64,000 nucleotides of DNA from Amphibacillus cookii. GTDB taxonomy: Bacteria; Bacillota; Bacilli; Bacillales; Amphibacillaceae. The notes under the pieces are model-generated. The model was given only the letters and a program-made list of their open reading frames with translations. It had not been told where the DNA came from and ran no database searches. The stretch lies in the NCBI RefSeq assembly GCF_016908375.1, contig NZ_JAFBDS010000006.1, forward strand, positions 62,001-126,000. The letters are read 5' to 3'. The position numbers were made by a program, and so were the translations under genes. Each line of letters begins with the position of its first letter. Within the stretch, counting starts at the first letter, position 1. This document shows, piece after piece, positions 48,263 to 57,012 of the stretch.

Positions 48263-48477
48263 ACTAATATTTATGAGTTTATCAGTAGCGATTTTTATTC
48301 GGTTGGCCTGCTCCGCGGTTTAGTAACAAAAGCTTTCAACACGTGCTAAAAAAGGTAGTAACTGAGACAAACGGATCACGCGTTCAAAGGGCGCTTTTGA
48401 GAAATTGCTACATTTATTCAAATTTAGGAGCTGATCATTAATTGCTACTCAAAGTGCTTATATTTCCATTTACTGAA
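48263..48477. other. non-coding stretch between minD and spoIVFA
   Basis: No gene is supported. It should hold the promoter of the spoIVFA-spoIVFB-rng unit, but I see no convincing sigma-A hexamers. Two candidate terminators of the min operon follow at 48481 and 48578. Confidence 0.3.
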
Positions 48478-48508
48478 AAAAAGAAGCAGACAAAGTCGTC
48501 TGCCTCTT
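48478..48508 (-). terminator. second terminator of the min operon
   Basis: AGAGGCAGAC and GTCTGCTTCT form a stem of 10 bp with one mismatch; TTTTTTTC follows on the minus strand. It lies about 120 bases after minD. Confidence 0.8.
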
Positions 48509-48577
48509 CCCTGTTGCTGATTGATCTATAATGTTTGCGTAGATTATATTGCTAAAGCCTCTGAAATCGTTTAAAAC

Positions 48578-48600
48578 GGTGATAGTCGGGTTTTATCACC
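48578..48600 (-). terminator. first hairpin after minD
   Basis: GGTGATA and TATCACC form a 7-bp stem, followed by GTTTTAAACG on the minus strand. It is a weaker candidate than the one at 48478. Confidence 0.4.
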
Positions 48601-48630
48601 AGGTTATGTTATCCTTCGTTAAAATAATTA

Positions 48631-49428
48631 TTAATTGCGCATACCGAAGAATTTTTTCATTTTAGTCAACATGCCTTGTTCTTCTTCAAAAGATTGTAAT
48701 GGTACAGACTCACCTAATATTCGCCGAGCAATATTTCGATAAGATATCGATGCCTTAGTATTCGGCTGAAATGCAATAGGTTCTCCGTGATTCGAAGCTT
48801 TAATCACTTCATCATCATCCGCTACAATACCCAATAAATCAATTGAAAGAATTTGAATAATCTCATCAATCGTTAGCATATCACCATTTTTCATCATATG
48901 ATTTCGTATTCGATTAATCACCAATTTAGCTGGTTCCAATTCTTCCTGCTCTAATAAACCAATAATCCGATCTGCATCACGCACACTTGATTTTTCAGGA
49001 GTTGTTACGACAATCGCTTGATCAGCACCAGCCACCGCATTTTTGTAACCTTGTTCAATACCTGCTGGACAATCAATAATAATATAGTCAAATTCTTTTT
49101 TTAATTCTGAAATCATCTCTATCATCGCTTCTGGCGATAAATCATTTTTGTCACTGGTTTGGGCAGCAGGTAACAAATACAAATAGTCAAAGCGCTTATC
49201 TTTAATCAATGCCTGCTTTAGCTTACATTTCCCCTTTGCCACATCGATAATGTCAAAAATAATACGATTTTCTAATCCCATAACAACATCTAAATTTCGA
49301 AGACCAATATCCGTGTCCATTAAGCATACTTTTTTATCCAAAAGCGCTAGTGATGTCCCTAGATTTGCAGTGGTCGTTGTTTTACCAACGCCCCCCTTAC
49401 CTGAAGTAATAACAATAGCCTCAGCCAT
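48631..49428 (-). CDS. minD: septum site-determining ATPase MinD
   Basis: A 265-residue ParA-type ATPase that places MinC at the poles to stop division there. The deviant Walker A is TSGKGGVGKTTTTANLG; IIDCPAGIEQGY and VVTTPEKSSVRDADR follow, and the C-terminus has an amphipathic membrane-binding helix (MLTKMKKFFGMR). It overlaps minC by 8 bases. Gene order mreBCD-minCD is as in B. subtilis. Confidence 0.97.
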   Translation of the reverse strand: MAEAIVITSGKGGVGKTTTTANLGTSLALLDKKVCLMDTDIGLRNLDVVMGLENRIIFDIIDVAKGKCKLKQALIKDKRFDYLYLLPAAQTSDKNDLSPEAMIEMISELKKEFDYIIIDCPAGIEQGYKNAVAGADQAIVVTTPEKSSVRDADRIIGLLEQEELEPAKLVINRIRNHMMKNGDMLTIDEIIQILSIDLLGIVADDDEVIKASNHGEPIAFQPNTKASISYRNIARRILGESVPLQSFEEEQGMLTKMKKFFGMRN

Positions 49429-50104
49429 TTAAAACACTCCTTTCAAATCCATTTAATTCTGGTCGTTTTTTAGCAACTACTTGTAAGCGATCAATGATTA
49501 TTTTTCCAGATTGATCAACATAGCCACACTCCATATAAACACCATCTGATTCATAATCAGGTGATCGGCTATAAAGCGTTGCAATTCTCAATTGTACCGG
49601 GTGCATGTAAGAAGCCATAATTACTGCATCTTGATTACCCTTATAACCGGCGTGAGCGATACCACGAAGATTACCCATCACAAATATGTTTCCAGTTGCC
49701 TTTACGGTTCCGCCGGGATTGACATCACCAATTAAAAGGAGATCCCCTGTTATCTCAATAACTTGACCTGATCGGACCGTTTTTGTAATAATACGCATAT
49801 CACTTTCTTCTTTCCATCGCATTGCCTGTTCTTTTGTTATTACGTTCGACTCAATATCTTGTACGACCAACTTGTTTTTCTGACGAATAAGGGTGCGTAA
49901 TTGTTCCTCTTGGTCGCTATGTAAGTAACGATTACCTAATTTAACTTTAACCGTAATCATTGATTGTTCAACATCGATATCATCTTGAGAGAGCGTTTTA
50001 TCTAGCTCATTTAACAGTTGTTGAAAAGAACACGTATCATCCAAGTTAAGCGTTAGTCCATCTCTTGTGCCTTTAATCGTTACATATTGATTTTTTATCA
50101 CCAA
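49421..50104 (-). CDS. minC: septum site-determining protein MinC
   Basis: A 227-residue inhibitor of FtsZ. The N-terminal domain starts KNQYVTIKGTRDGLTLNLDD. The C-terminal right-handed beta-helix has TVRSGQVIEITGDLLLIGDV and GTVKATGNIFVMGNLRGIAHAG, which bind MinD and FtsZ. Start is TTG 50104 or GTG 50101; GGAGGTG precedes both. Overlaps minD by 8 bases. Confidence 0.96.
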   Translation of the reverse strand: MVIKNQYVTIKGTRDGLTLNLDDTCSFQQLLNELDKTLSQDDIDVEQSMITVKVKLGNRYLHSDQEEQLRTLIRQKNKLVVQDIESNVITKEQAMRWKEESDMRIITKTVRSGQVIEITGDLLLIGDVNPGGTVKATGNIFVMGNLRGIAHAGYKGNQDAVIMASYMHPVQLRIATLYSRSPDYESDGVYMECGYVDQSGKIIIDRLQVVAKKRPELNGFERSVLNG

Positions 50105-50146
50105 GCAAACACCTCCATTCGATCTGCATAATCATGTTGGTATCAT

Positions 50147-50689
50147 TTAATTTGTAGAGCGTTTTTCATCAAATCGTTCCTTAGACCATTTAACTAATTT
50201 TCTTTTAAATAGAGCATAAAAAATAAGAAAGATTATCAGATTAACAACCATCGTTGGGATCATCCGATTCATAAGGTAATCAGTCATGTGCATTTGGGTT
50301 ACATCAGTAGCGTAATAAATAAGGTAAAGTAGGAAATCTACCAACCCGACACCAACAAAGGCCAGTAATGATGCAACATAAAAGTTAGCATGTAACAACT
50401 TACGCATTCCGTGAACAAAATAGATAGAAATCGCATAGCTGAACATATACACGCCTAAAATATTTGTATAAACAGCATCAATTAAAAAACCAAATAAGAT
50501 GGCGAAAAATAACGCGTAGTAGGTATTCTCTAAATCGTAAAACATTGTGAATAGTACAAGGAACAAAAAAACAGAATGGATGACAATTAACCATCCTAAT
50601 TCATCAAATCGAGCAGGTATTAATTCAATCATTGCCCCTTGCATGACAAGCAAAAACAACAAAATAAGAGGAAGATAAACTCTAGACAT
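50147..50689 (-). CDS. mreD: rod-shape protein MreD
   Basis: A 180-residue membrane protein with five or six spans, third in the mreBCD operon. It links MreC to the cell-wall elongation machinery. Sequence is poorly conserved in the family; length, span pattern (VIHSVFLFLVLFTMFYDLENTYYALFFAILFGFLIDAVYTNI carries the usual DxxY-type loop) and position decide the call. Its start overlaps the mreC stop codon by one base. Confidence 0.93.
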   Translation of the reverse strand: MSRVYLPLILLFLLVMQGAMIELIPARFDELGWLIVIHSVFLFLVLFTMFYDLENTYYALFFAILFGFLIDAVYTNILGVYMFSYAISIYFVHGMRKLLHANFYVASLLAFVGVGLVDFLLYLIYYATDVTQMHMTDYLMNRMIPTMVVNLIIFLIFYALFKRKLVKWSKERFDEKRSTN

Positions 50690-51564
50690 TATTCCTCCTC
50701 CACTTCATCATTATCATTGATTGTTGGTAAACCACGATCAACAACAATAACATGGTTTAAATCACTAAGATTTGCTGAAGGACTGACATAAGCGATTTGA
50801 GTCAAGCCATATTGATCAGTTGTAACTTCTTCAATTGTCCCTATCTCTAAACCTTTTGGAAAAACTCCACCCAATCCCGAAGAAAAGACGGGTTCACCTT
50901 CAACCATGTCATCATAGTATTCAGTAAATTCTAATACTAATTGATCCCGTTCTTCATTATATCCCAAAATAAAACCACGTGCATCTTGGTCCCCATCAGT
51001 CAAATTCACATTAACGGCAATTCGATTCGATCGATCAAACCCATTTAATAAAAGAACACTTGAGGTGAACTGAGAGGCTGACTGCACCTTGCCAATCATC
51101 CCTTCCGCTGTAATCACAGCCATGTCAGGTTGAATCCCATCTTGTTTTCCCTTATCAATCGTAACTTGTTTGAACCATTGCTCAGGACTCCTTGCTGTAA
51201 CGGTGGCCTGGATTGGTGTATAGTCAGTAATACTTTCTGTTTTATCCAAAAGAGCCATAAGCTCATCATTTTCATTTCGTAATTCTTTTACTTCGTATAG
51301 TGTTTGCTGATATTGAGCTAAATTCTCTTTTAAAACTTGGTTTTCATCATAAAGGTTACTCAGATTATTAATATTTTGAACAAGACGGGTTGTATAATTA
51401 ACTGGGGCTAACACAATTTGTTGTGCCCATCCAACCGCATCATGAAAAAATTCTTCAACAGAAGATAGCTGATCACGGTCTCTTAGCGAAAAACCGATTA
51501 GACCTACTAAAATGATTAGACCTAACAAAATCGAAAACAGACGTTTTCTTCGAAAAAAAGACAT
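50689..51564 (-). CDS. mreC: rod-shape protein MreC
   Basis: A 291-residue protein with one N-terminal span, a coiled coil (NLYDENQVLKENLAQYQQTLYEVKELRNENDELMALL spans most of residues 65-105) and the extracellular double beta-barrel (VTIDKGKQDGIQPDMAVIT; SSVLLLNGFDRSNRIAV). It connects MreB filaments to the penicillin-binding proteins. It lies 15 bases after mreB. Confidence 0.95.
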   Translation of the reverse strand: MSFFRRKRLFSILLGLIILVGLIGFSLRDRDQLSSVEEFFHDAVGWAQQIVLAPVNYTTRLVQNINNLSNLYDENQVLKENLAQYQQTLYEVKELRNENDELMALLDKTESITDYTPIQATVTARSPEQWFKQVTIDKGKQDGIQPDMAVITAEGMIGKVQSASQFTSSVLLLNGFDRSNRIAVNVNLTDGDQDARGFILGYNEERDQLVLEFTEYYDDMVEGEPVFSSGLGGVFPKGLEIGTIEEVTTDQYGLTQIAYVSPSANLSDLNHVIVVDRGLPTINDNDEVEEE

Positions 51565-51579
51565 AGCTAATCCTCCAAT

Positions 51580-52620
51580 TTAATCCATAGTTGAACGCGA
51601 TGCAATGTTAGGGTGTGATTTGAAATGCTCAATATATTCTAGCGCTTTCCCTGTACCAATAGCTACACTATCTAAAGGTTGCTCTGCTACAAATACTGGC
51701 ATCTTTGTTTCCTCAGAAATAACTTGATCTAAACCGCGTAGTAGTGCACCACCCCCAGATATGACAATGCCTCGATCCATCACATCAGCAGACAGTTCAG
51801 GCGGTGTCTTTTCTAATGTATTCTTCACTGAATCGATAATAGCTGTCACTGTATCACGCAAAGAATGCGATATTTCTTCCGCGGTTACTGTAATCGTCTT
51901 AGGTAAACCTGTTAATAAATCACGTCCACGAATATCCATCTCATCAACTTCAGCATGATAGCCTGCAGATCCAATGTCCATCTTTATCGATTCAGCAGAA
52001 CGCTCGCCGATCATTAGACTATATTTTTTGCGAATATATTGAATAATAGCCTCATCCATATCATCACCGGCCGTACGAATAGATTGGCTCGTTACAATAC
52101 CACCTAAAGAAATGACGGCTACCTCTGTTGTTCCTCCACCAATATCTACAATCATACTACCCGTGGGTTCCCAAACCGGTAAGCCTGCTCCAATAGCTGC
52201 AGCAAAAGGTTCTGCTACAGGATAAGCCTCTTTCGCGCCTGCTTGTTTAGTCGCATCGATCACCGCGCGTTCCTCAACCATTGTAATACCGGATGGAACA
52301 CAAACCATCACGTTGGGCTTTCGTGCAAGTGCAGAGCGATTTTTTTGTGCTAAACGAATATAATACTTCATCATAGCAGCCGTCGTATCATAATCTGCAA
52401 TAACCCCATCCCTCATAGGTCTAATCACAGAAATATTACCTGGTGTACGACCAATCATATTACGCGCGTCACTCCCAACCGCCTCAATGTCACCTGTTGA
52501 ATTATTTTTAGCCACAACAGATGGTTCTCTAACAACAATCCCTTTTCCTTTAATATAAACTAGCGTGTTCGCCGTCCCTAAATCAATACCTAAATCTTGT
52601 GAAAAACTAAATTTTGACAC
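51580..52620 (-). CDS. mreB: rod-shape actin-like protein MreB
   Basis: A 346-residue bacterial actin that guides lateral wall synthesis. ATP-binding motifs are visible: [19 protein letters not shown] at the N-terminus, [19 protein letters not shown] near residue 160, and [13 protein letters not shown] near residue 290. It is the first gene of mreBCD. A terminator at 52819-52857 and about 290 bases separate it from radC, so it has its own promoter, which I cannot place with confidence. Confidence 0.97.
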   Translation of the reverse strand: MSKFSFSQDLGIDLGTANTLVYIKGKGIVVREPSVVAKNNSTGDIEAVGSDARNMIGRTPGNISVIRPMRDGVIADYDTTAAMMKYYIRLAQKNRSALARKPNVMVCVPSGITMVEERAVIDATKQAGAKEAYPVAEPFAAAIGAGLPVWEPTGSMIVDIGGGTTEVAVISLGGIVTSQSIRTAGDDMDEAIIQYIRKKYSLMIGERSAESIKMDIGSAGYHAEVDEMDIRGRDLLTGLPKTITVTAEEISHSLRDTVTAIIDSVKNTLEKTPPELSADVMDRGIVISGGGALLRGLDQVISEETKMPVFVAEQPLDSVAIGTGKALEYIEHFKSHPNIASRSTMD

Positions 52621-52818
52621 ATTAATCGTCCTCTCTATCTTTTAAAAAGTAAAATATTCATATGTGCATGAAAATTTCACACAACGTTACTGTTGTTTTG
52701 ATAAAATTCATACCCTTACAGCTTCAGAAATACCATTGCCCTCATTTATTCATGTCAGAGTCATGATGAATAATCTCGGATTGTAAAAAACTATTACTAT
52801 ACATTTTATCACAATAAG

Positions 52819-52857
52819 AAGCGCCTAACGCAAGAATTTTCTTGCCGTAGGGCGCTT
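52819..52857 (-). terminator. terminator between radC and mreB
   Basis: AAGCGCC and GGCGCTT with CAAGAA/TTCTTG inside form a long interrupted stem; the minus-strand tail is CTTATTGTG. It closes radC, not the mre operon. Confidence 0.6.
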
Positions 52858-52912
52858 ACTTAGATAACTCGCCTATTTAATTATACGAGAAATTGTTAAA
52901 AATAGATAGTAT

Positions 52913-53053
52913 TTATACATATCCTTTTTCTTTTAATGACACGAATTTATGATCACCAATCACTAAATGATCTAAAAGTTCTATGCCAATCATCTTCCCG
53001 CATTCTGCTAACCTTTTTGTAACATGGATATCTTCTTGAGATGGTGAAGGATC
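52913..53053 (-). pseudogene. radC: radC, 3' exon
   Basis: The last 46 codons of radC, read in frame from base 53053: [20 protein letters not shown], then [20 protein letters not shown] and KEKGYV and the stop at 52913-52915. It continues the JAMM motif begun in the 5' fragment (HNHP.SG|DPSPS). It is separated from the rest of the gene by a group II intron. No start codon or ribosome site of its own is present. Confidence 0.95.
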
Positions 53054-54216
53054 GTAGGGTCGACGTCATTTCGATGATATCTAGACACCTCCCTCAGAAC
53101 CGTACGTACACCTTTAGATGTATACGGCTCGCCAGCTGATTTATATACATGAGTCATTTGCTTCATTGTTACATTTTTTTCTTCTAATATAGAGGCGGCC
53201 TTTTTAATTGAACAATTTTTTTTAACAGCAATTGTTCTTAGTAAACTTTGATAAGCGAAATGCAAAAATCGATTTAGTGGTTTGCAATTGTCAACGAGAT
53301 CGTATAAAGGGACTGTCACTAGAAGCTCACGCTGATAAACATTAATAATCTCGCTAATCGATCGATGAATTAGATATCCTCTTGCTCTTGCTTTCCCTTG
53401 ATGAAAATGACCATACTGAAACATCTGCGTTAATTTAATTAGCAAATGTTGAGGTATTTCAATACAGATTTTATTGTTTTTTTGATCACGTTTAACCTCA
53501 AGCCCATGAAGTTGGATTGGAACCGAAAAATGTTGGAAGTCAATAGCGTTCATGTGATAACCTGTGATGTTTCGCAAGTATTGATAGAGGTTAATAACCT
53601 TAACTTTAGTTGTAATTAGGCCTAGATAAGTAAATTGATCTATACAGAGGCTAAAAGATTCGATGAAAGAAGAAGCTTTTAATTTAGGGAGGATATAATT
53701 CGAAAGGTATATCGCTTGCAACAAGTGCAAATACCGATCGAATTCTTCTACTTTAAGTTGATATAAAACGCGAGTCATCACTTGTCTAAAGCGAATATCA
53801 TCAATCAGATATTTGATGTTCTCCGCATAAGTTTCCAATCTGTTAAGCTTTGGTTTAAAAATAATCACCCAGCTGACATTAATCCAATCCCTTCTTAATT
53901 GGGTAAAGGGGTTGGAAGATAATCGAGATGTAATGAATAGCTGTTCGATAAGATAAATGACGGCTTCTTTAACCATGTCTCGCTTTTGTTTATTAAGACT
54001 AACAAAGTTGGCTTCTCTTAAAAACAATTGTTTTAAATGATCAATATTTTGATTTAAATCACTAGGCTTGTCAATGTCTTGCACACGCTCATTTAGCACT
54101 TGGAGCCAAAGTGCATCTTGATAGAAGAGTTTATAACAATGCTTAATATATTTTTTGGCTTTTATCCGCTCATGCATAACAACGATTTGTTTAAAAGGGT
54201 TGCTTGTCACCTTCAT
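53008..54216 (-). CDS. group II intron-encoded maturase with degenerate RT active site
   Basis: The intron protein, 402 residues from the ATG at 54216, which has GGAGGTG before it. The RT domain can be followed by its framework: [16 protein letters not shown] (RT2-like), [16 protein letters not shown] at 113-128 where active enzymes read SWVIEGDI, and [14 protein letters not shown] at 187-200 where they read Y.RYADDF. So at least two of the three catalytic aspartates are replaced. [12 protein letters not shown] fits the RT7/thumb boundary. The maturase domain X is better kept ([36 protein letters not shown]). The frame does not stop before domain V; it runs through V and VI ([17 protein letters not shown]) into the radC 3' exon in another frame. 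Confidence 0.85.
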   Translation of the reverse strand: MKVTSNPFKQIVVMHERIKAKKYIKHCYKLFYQDALWLQVLNERVQDIDKPSDLNQNIDHLKQLFLREANFVSLNKQKRDMVKEAVIYLIEQLFITSRLSSNPFTQLRRDWINVSWVIIFKPKLNRLETYAENIKYLIDDIRFRQVMTRVLYQLKVEEFDRYLHLLQAIYLSNYILPKLKASSFIESFSLCIDQFTYLGLITTKVKVINLYQYLRNITGYHMNAIDFQHFSVPIQLHGLEVKRDQKNNKICIEIPQHLLIKLTQMFQYGHFHQGKARARGYLIHRSISEIINVYQRELLVTVPLYDLVDNCKPLNRFLHFAYQSLLRTIAVKKNCSIKKAASILEEKNVTMKQMTHVYKSAGEPYTSKGVRTVLREVSRYHRNDVDPTILHHLKKISMLQKG

Positions 54217-54673
54217 GACACCTCCAATCAAATCTGTTTGACCAGCCTATCCTCCTTTCCCATGCTAAACAGATTACCTGCAAACGTCGGGTACTATGAG
54301 GATTCCGTTACCTTATAGTGTGGCACTACTTAGGTAATCCCTACCTTACAGTTAATAAAAGATACATAATGGTTAGGTACTCCGTTCGACTGTCTCTTCA
54401 CCTTAAAGAATGGCGAATAATCCTTATCATAAACACCATCTGGCGCGTGGTATTTATATTATTCACGTAAACAAACGTTACGATACCATCACATCCATTA
54501 GTCTAGAGTTCAAGCAGTTTAGCTTTTACCGTACATTATTTGACCAATCAAATTGACACCATGCTATTGTCCTCCATTGTGTTTCCACTAGAAGTAAGGT
54601 GCTGGTCATAGAATATGATAAGGAATTCTAAGTCATCTTTTGACCACTTTCATTAACTACAGTATAGGCGCAC
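53054..54673 (-). mobile_element. group II intron inserted in radC
   Basis: On the minus strand the element starts GTGCGCCTATAC, the usual group II 5' end, and finishes with domain V (53097-53130) and domain VI, ending GTCGACCCTAC. Removing exactly these 1,620 bases joins GGC to GAT and restores the RadC reading SG|DPSPS. A maturase-like protein is encoded in the middle. The 34-base domain V matches the IIA/IIB-type consensus GAGCCGTA..GAAA-like..TACGGTTC well. The class is not certain, since EBS/IBS pairings were not modelled. Confidence 0.93.
53097..53130 (-). ncRNA. group II intron domain V
   Basis: A 34-base hairpin beginning GAGCCGTATACATC and ending GATGTACGTACGGTTC-like (GGTGTACGTACGGTTC) with the AAAG bulge region between. 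This is the catalytic core of group II introns. Domain VI (53054-53096) follows, with an unpaired A about seven bases from the 3' end as the likely branch point. Confidence 0.92.
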
Positions 54674-54678
54674 GCCAG

Positions 54679-54794
54679 ATGGGGCGTTCTGAGTGGTCTA
54701 CTTTTTAATTTTTTTATAGGTATGATACACATAACTATGGGGCGTTCTGAGTGGTCTACTTTTTAATTTTTTTATAGGTATGATACACATAACT
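54679..54794. repeat. two tandem 58-bp units inserted in the radC 5' exon
   Basis: The unit beginning ATGGGGCGTTCTGAGTGGTC occurs at 54679 and again, identical, at 54737; a third ATGG lies at 54795. On the radC strand the 116-base insertion starts right after CATAACCATCCAT and ends before CTGGC and the intron. It brings in the stop codon TAG at 54793-54795 and shifts the frame. The source of the unit is unknown. Confidence 0.93.
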
Positions 54795-55338
54795 ATGGAT
54801 GGTTATGAGCACATATAACGGAAGCTGCTGATCTTTTTACAGCTTCTCGATACACTTCTCGAGGATGCACGATACTAGCATTGAGACTGCCAATAAAGAT
54901 GGTTTGTCGATGAATAATTTGATTCTTCGTGTTAAGAAAAAGCACAACGAAATGTTCTTGCTTTAACAAGCGCATGTCTTCCATAACAAAATCCGCACCA
55001 TCTTCGGGGCACCGAACAACAAAGCGCTCTACTGCTTTTAATCGAGCCATTCTATTGCCAAATTCAATCGCTGCTAGAATTCCTACTGCTTTAACCTGCC
55101 CAATCCCTTTAATGGCCGTTAACTCTTCCAAGGTTGCTTCTCTTAGTAGCTCAATCCCTTCAAAATGATGATAAACACGTTTCGCTAGATCTTGAACTGT
55201 TTCTGCTTTGGTTCCATTTCCTAAAAGAATAGCAATTAATTCTTGATTGGAGAGGTGTGATGCTCCACATTCAATTAAACGTTCCCTTGGCCGGTCCTGT
55301 TTTGGGATATCCTTCATCGTTAAATGAAGTTCAGGCAT
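54793..55338 (-). pseudogene. radC: radC, 5' exon, truncated
   Basis: 181 codons of RadC: MPELHLTMKDIPKQDRPRER at the start, the HhH region LTAIKGIGQVKAVGILAAIEFG, and the JPN/JAMM domain up to ASVICAHNHP, where the 58-bp repeat adds a stop. RadC proteins normally go on with SGDP.PS.ED, which is found in the 3' exon. A good AAAGGAGG precedes the ATG. Even perfect splicing of the intron would leave 116 extra bases, so radC is dead. The B. subtilis neighbour maf is missing between this gene and spoIIB. Confidence 0.93.
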
Positions 55339-55503
55339 AATGAACCTCCTTTCTTAATAGGTTAATTCTACTGTATACATAATTAAAAAAATTCACAACT
55401 GCACTCTTTTTACAATTACGGTGAATATATATTGATATATATACAAAAATCAGTTTGGTAATTGAGAAAAAAGACCAGCTAAAACACGATTTATTAATCT
55501 CTA

Positions 55504-56343
55504 TCAACTAGCCAATTGATCATATATGAACCAAAGTTCAATCAAAAGGGTGGTGCTTTGACTAGAATTGATTTCTTGTAACAGTTCTTCCACTTGTTGA
55601 TGAAATTGTAAAACTTGCTCTGATTCAGCATGATGATCAACCGTTAACCATTGCTGCCAATTTTGTTCCACTTGTTCTGTAATCCCCGATAAAGATTGTT
55701 GCCATAGTTCTGAGAAAGACGTTAACCACTGATATTCGTCATCTGTTACAGCCATATCATATTGGTCAGTTTGCCACTCTCGAATATAAGTATCTATGTC
55801 TAGTCGTTCTGCCGCTTGTTTTGCTTCAGATTCTGATTGATATACACCTACAAATACACGATAATCATTATCTGTTTGCCAAACAACAGCTGAATAGTCA
55901 CGGTTGCTTAAATCAATTTGAAATTGTTCAGCTTGCTCTTGCATCGCAAAGGCTCCTGCTTGAATCACATAGGCCGATAAGCCGTCAAGTACTTTGAGAT
56001 CTGCTGTAGAAGCTGATTGATTTTCTTGATCCTCAAACGAGTGTGTTGGCTCTTGGTTAGCTGCCGGTTCTTCTTTTTCACCTGTGAATATATAAATAAA
56101 TGTCATGCCAAATCCCATTCCAATCGTAATTGCAGCAAATGCAGTGACGATAAATTTAACCCAAAACGTTTTTTTAATGATCGGTTTTTTTGATGAATGT
56201 AGTCCATAAGTATAAGGCTCTACGTCAGGAGGGTAATGATCCAGATCAGAAAGACTTGCTGCCGTTTCCTTAGTAAGATTCTCATCAATTGATACTTTAC
56301 TTTGATCAGATAGTTTTATAGATATTTGTTTTTTCTTTTCCAA
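55504..56343 (-). CDS. spoIIB: SPOR-domain protein, SpoIIB-like
   Basis: A 279-residue protein: cytoplasmic N-terminus of about 57 residues, one span (WVKFIVTAFAAITIGMGFGM, about 61-85), and an extracellular SPOR domain (LSAYVIQAGAFAMQEQAEQF to RVFVGVYQSESEAKQAAERL, about 125-190) that binds denuded septal glycan. SpoIIB of B. subtilis, which helps engulfment, has the same plan and lies in the same place between comC and radC. Low identity in the family keeps the symbol tentative. Confidence 0.78.
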   Translation of the reverse strand: MEKKKQISIKLSDQSKVSIDENLTKETAASLSDLDHYPPDVEPYTYGLHSSKKPIIKKTFWVKFIVTAFAAITIGMGFGMTFIYIFTGEKEEPAANQEPTHSFEDQENQSASTADLKVLDGLSAYVIQAGAFAMQEQAEQFQIDLSNRDYSAVVWQTDNDYRVFVGVYQSESEAKQAAERLDIDTYIREWQTDQYDMAVTDDEYQWLTSFSELWQQSLSGITEQVEQNWQQWLTVDHHAESEQVLQFHQQVEELLQEINSSQSTTLLIELWFIYDQLAS

Positions 56344-56454
56344 GTGCGTTCACTCCATTCCGTACTCTGTCATTACTCTAGCATGGAGAGAATAAAAAAA
56401 AACACGACCCTTGTCAGCAAGAGCCGTTAATTTCCCGTCAAAATATGTGATATT

Positions 56455-57012
56455 CTAATATATTAATACATTTTCATTATAAAAAGCCCTTATTGTTACA
56501 TTACTCGAGACTTGATCGTCAAATGGTTGTTGATACTCCAATTGTATGAGTTCAACAAATCGCTCCATATCATTTAGCTCTCTAATGAAGGTATTAAATC
56601 CTTCTAGAGATACTGTTTCAAATGATAATTGGTAGTCGATTATATTTATTTGATGAGGATAATCGTCTTGCTCTAAAATAATAGGTTCTGTGCTTTTAGT
56701 GATACGAGTAATGGTCACATCTAATCGTTCTTCAAGCTCAAAAACAGAATCAATCAGCTGATCAACATTTTGCTCTGTCGGGAGCTGGCTACGTAGCTTT
56801 TCTGCTTCATCTAGCCAATCTTCTTCAGCTTTATCAGCTTTCAATAATTGATCAAGTAACCTTTGTTGTGTGGCTAGGACCTCTTCAGAATCTGTTAAGG
56901 ATTGACGATCCTCACTTAATAACAAGCGGTTACCATAGTACCCAGTGGCTATTAAAAAGACTATAATTAATAAAAGATATAGAAAATAGTTTTTTTCCCA
57001 TTTAATGATCAT
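56455..57012 (-). CDS. pilO: type IV pilus assembly protein PilO-like
   Basis: A 185-residue protein with one N-terminal span (FLYLLLIIVFLIATGYYG), a coiled coil (EEVLATQQRLLDQLLKADKAEEDW) and a ferredoxin-like C-terminal domain (YQLSFETVSLEGFNTFIRELNDMERFVELIQLEY). PilO pairs with PilN to link the outer parts of the pilus machine to the motor complex. It starts 11 bases inside the pilN end, so the two are coupled. Assigned by plan and position, not by strong motifs. Confidence 0.82.
   Translation of the reverse strand: MIIKWEKNYFLYLLLIIVFLIATGYYGNRLLLSEDRQSLTDSEEVLATQQRLLDQLLKADKAEEDWLDEAEKLRSQLPTEQNVDQLIDSVFELEERLDVTITRITKSTEPIILEQDDYPHQINIIDYQLSFETVSLEGFNTFIRELNDMERFVELIQLEYQQPFDDQVSSNVTIRAFYNENVLIY

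Noticed and set aside
54679-54800. Tandem 58-bp units as the remains of a CRISPR array
   Set aside because: The two units are adjacent with no spacers between them and no cas genes are near.
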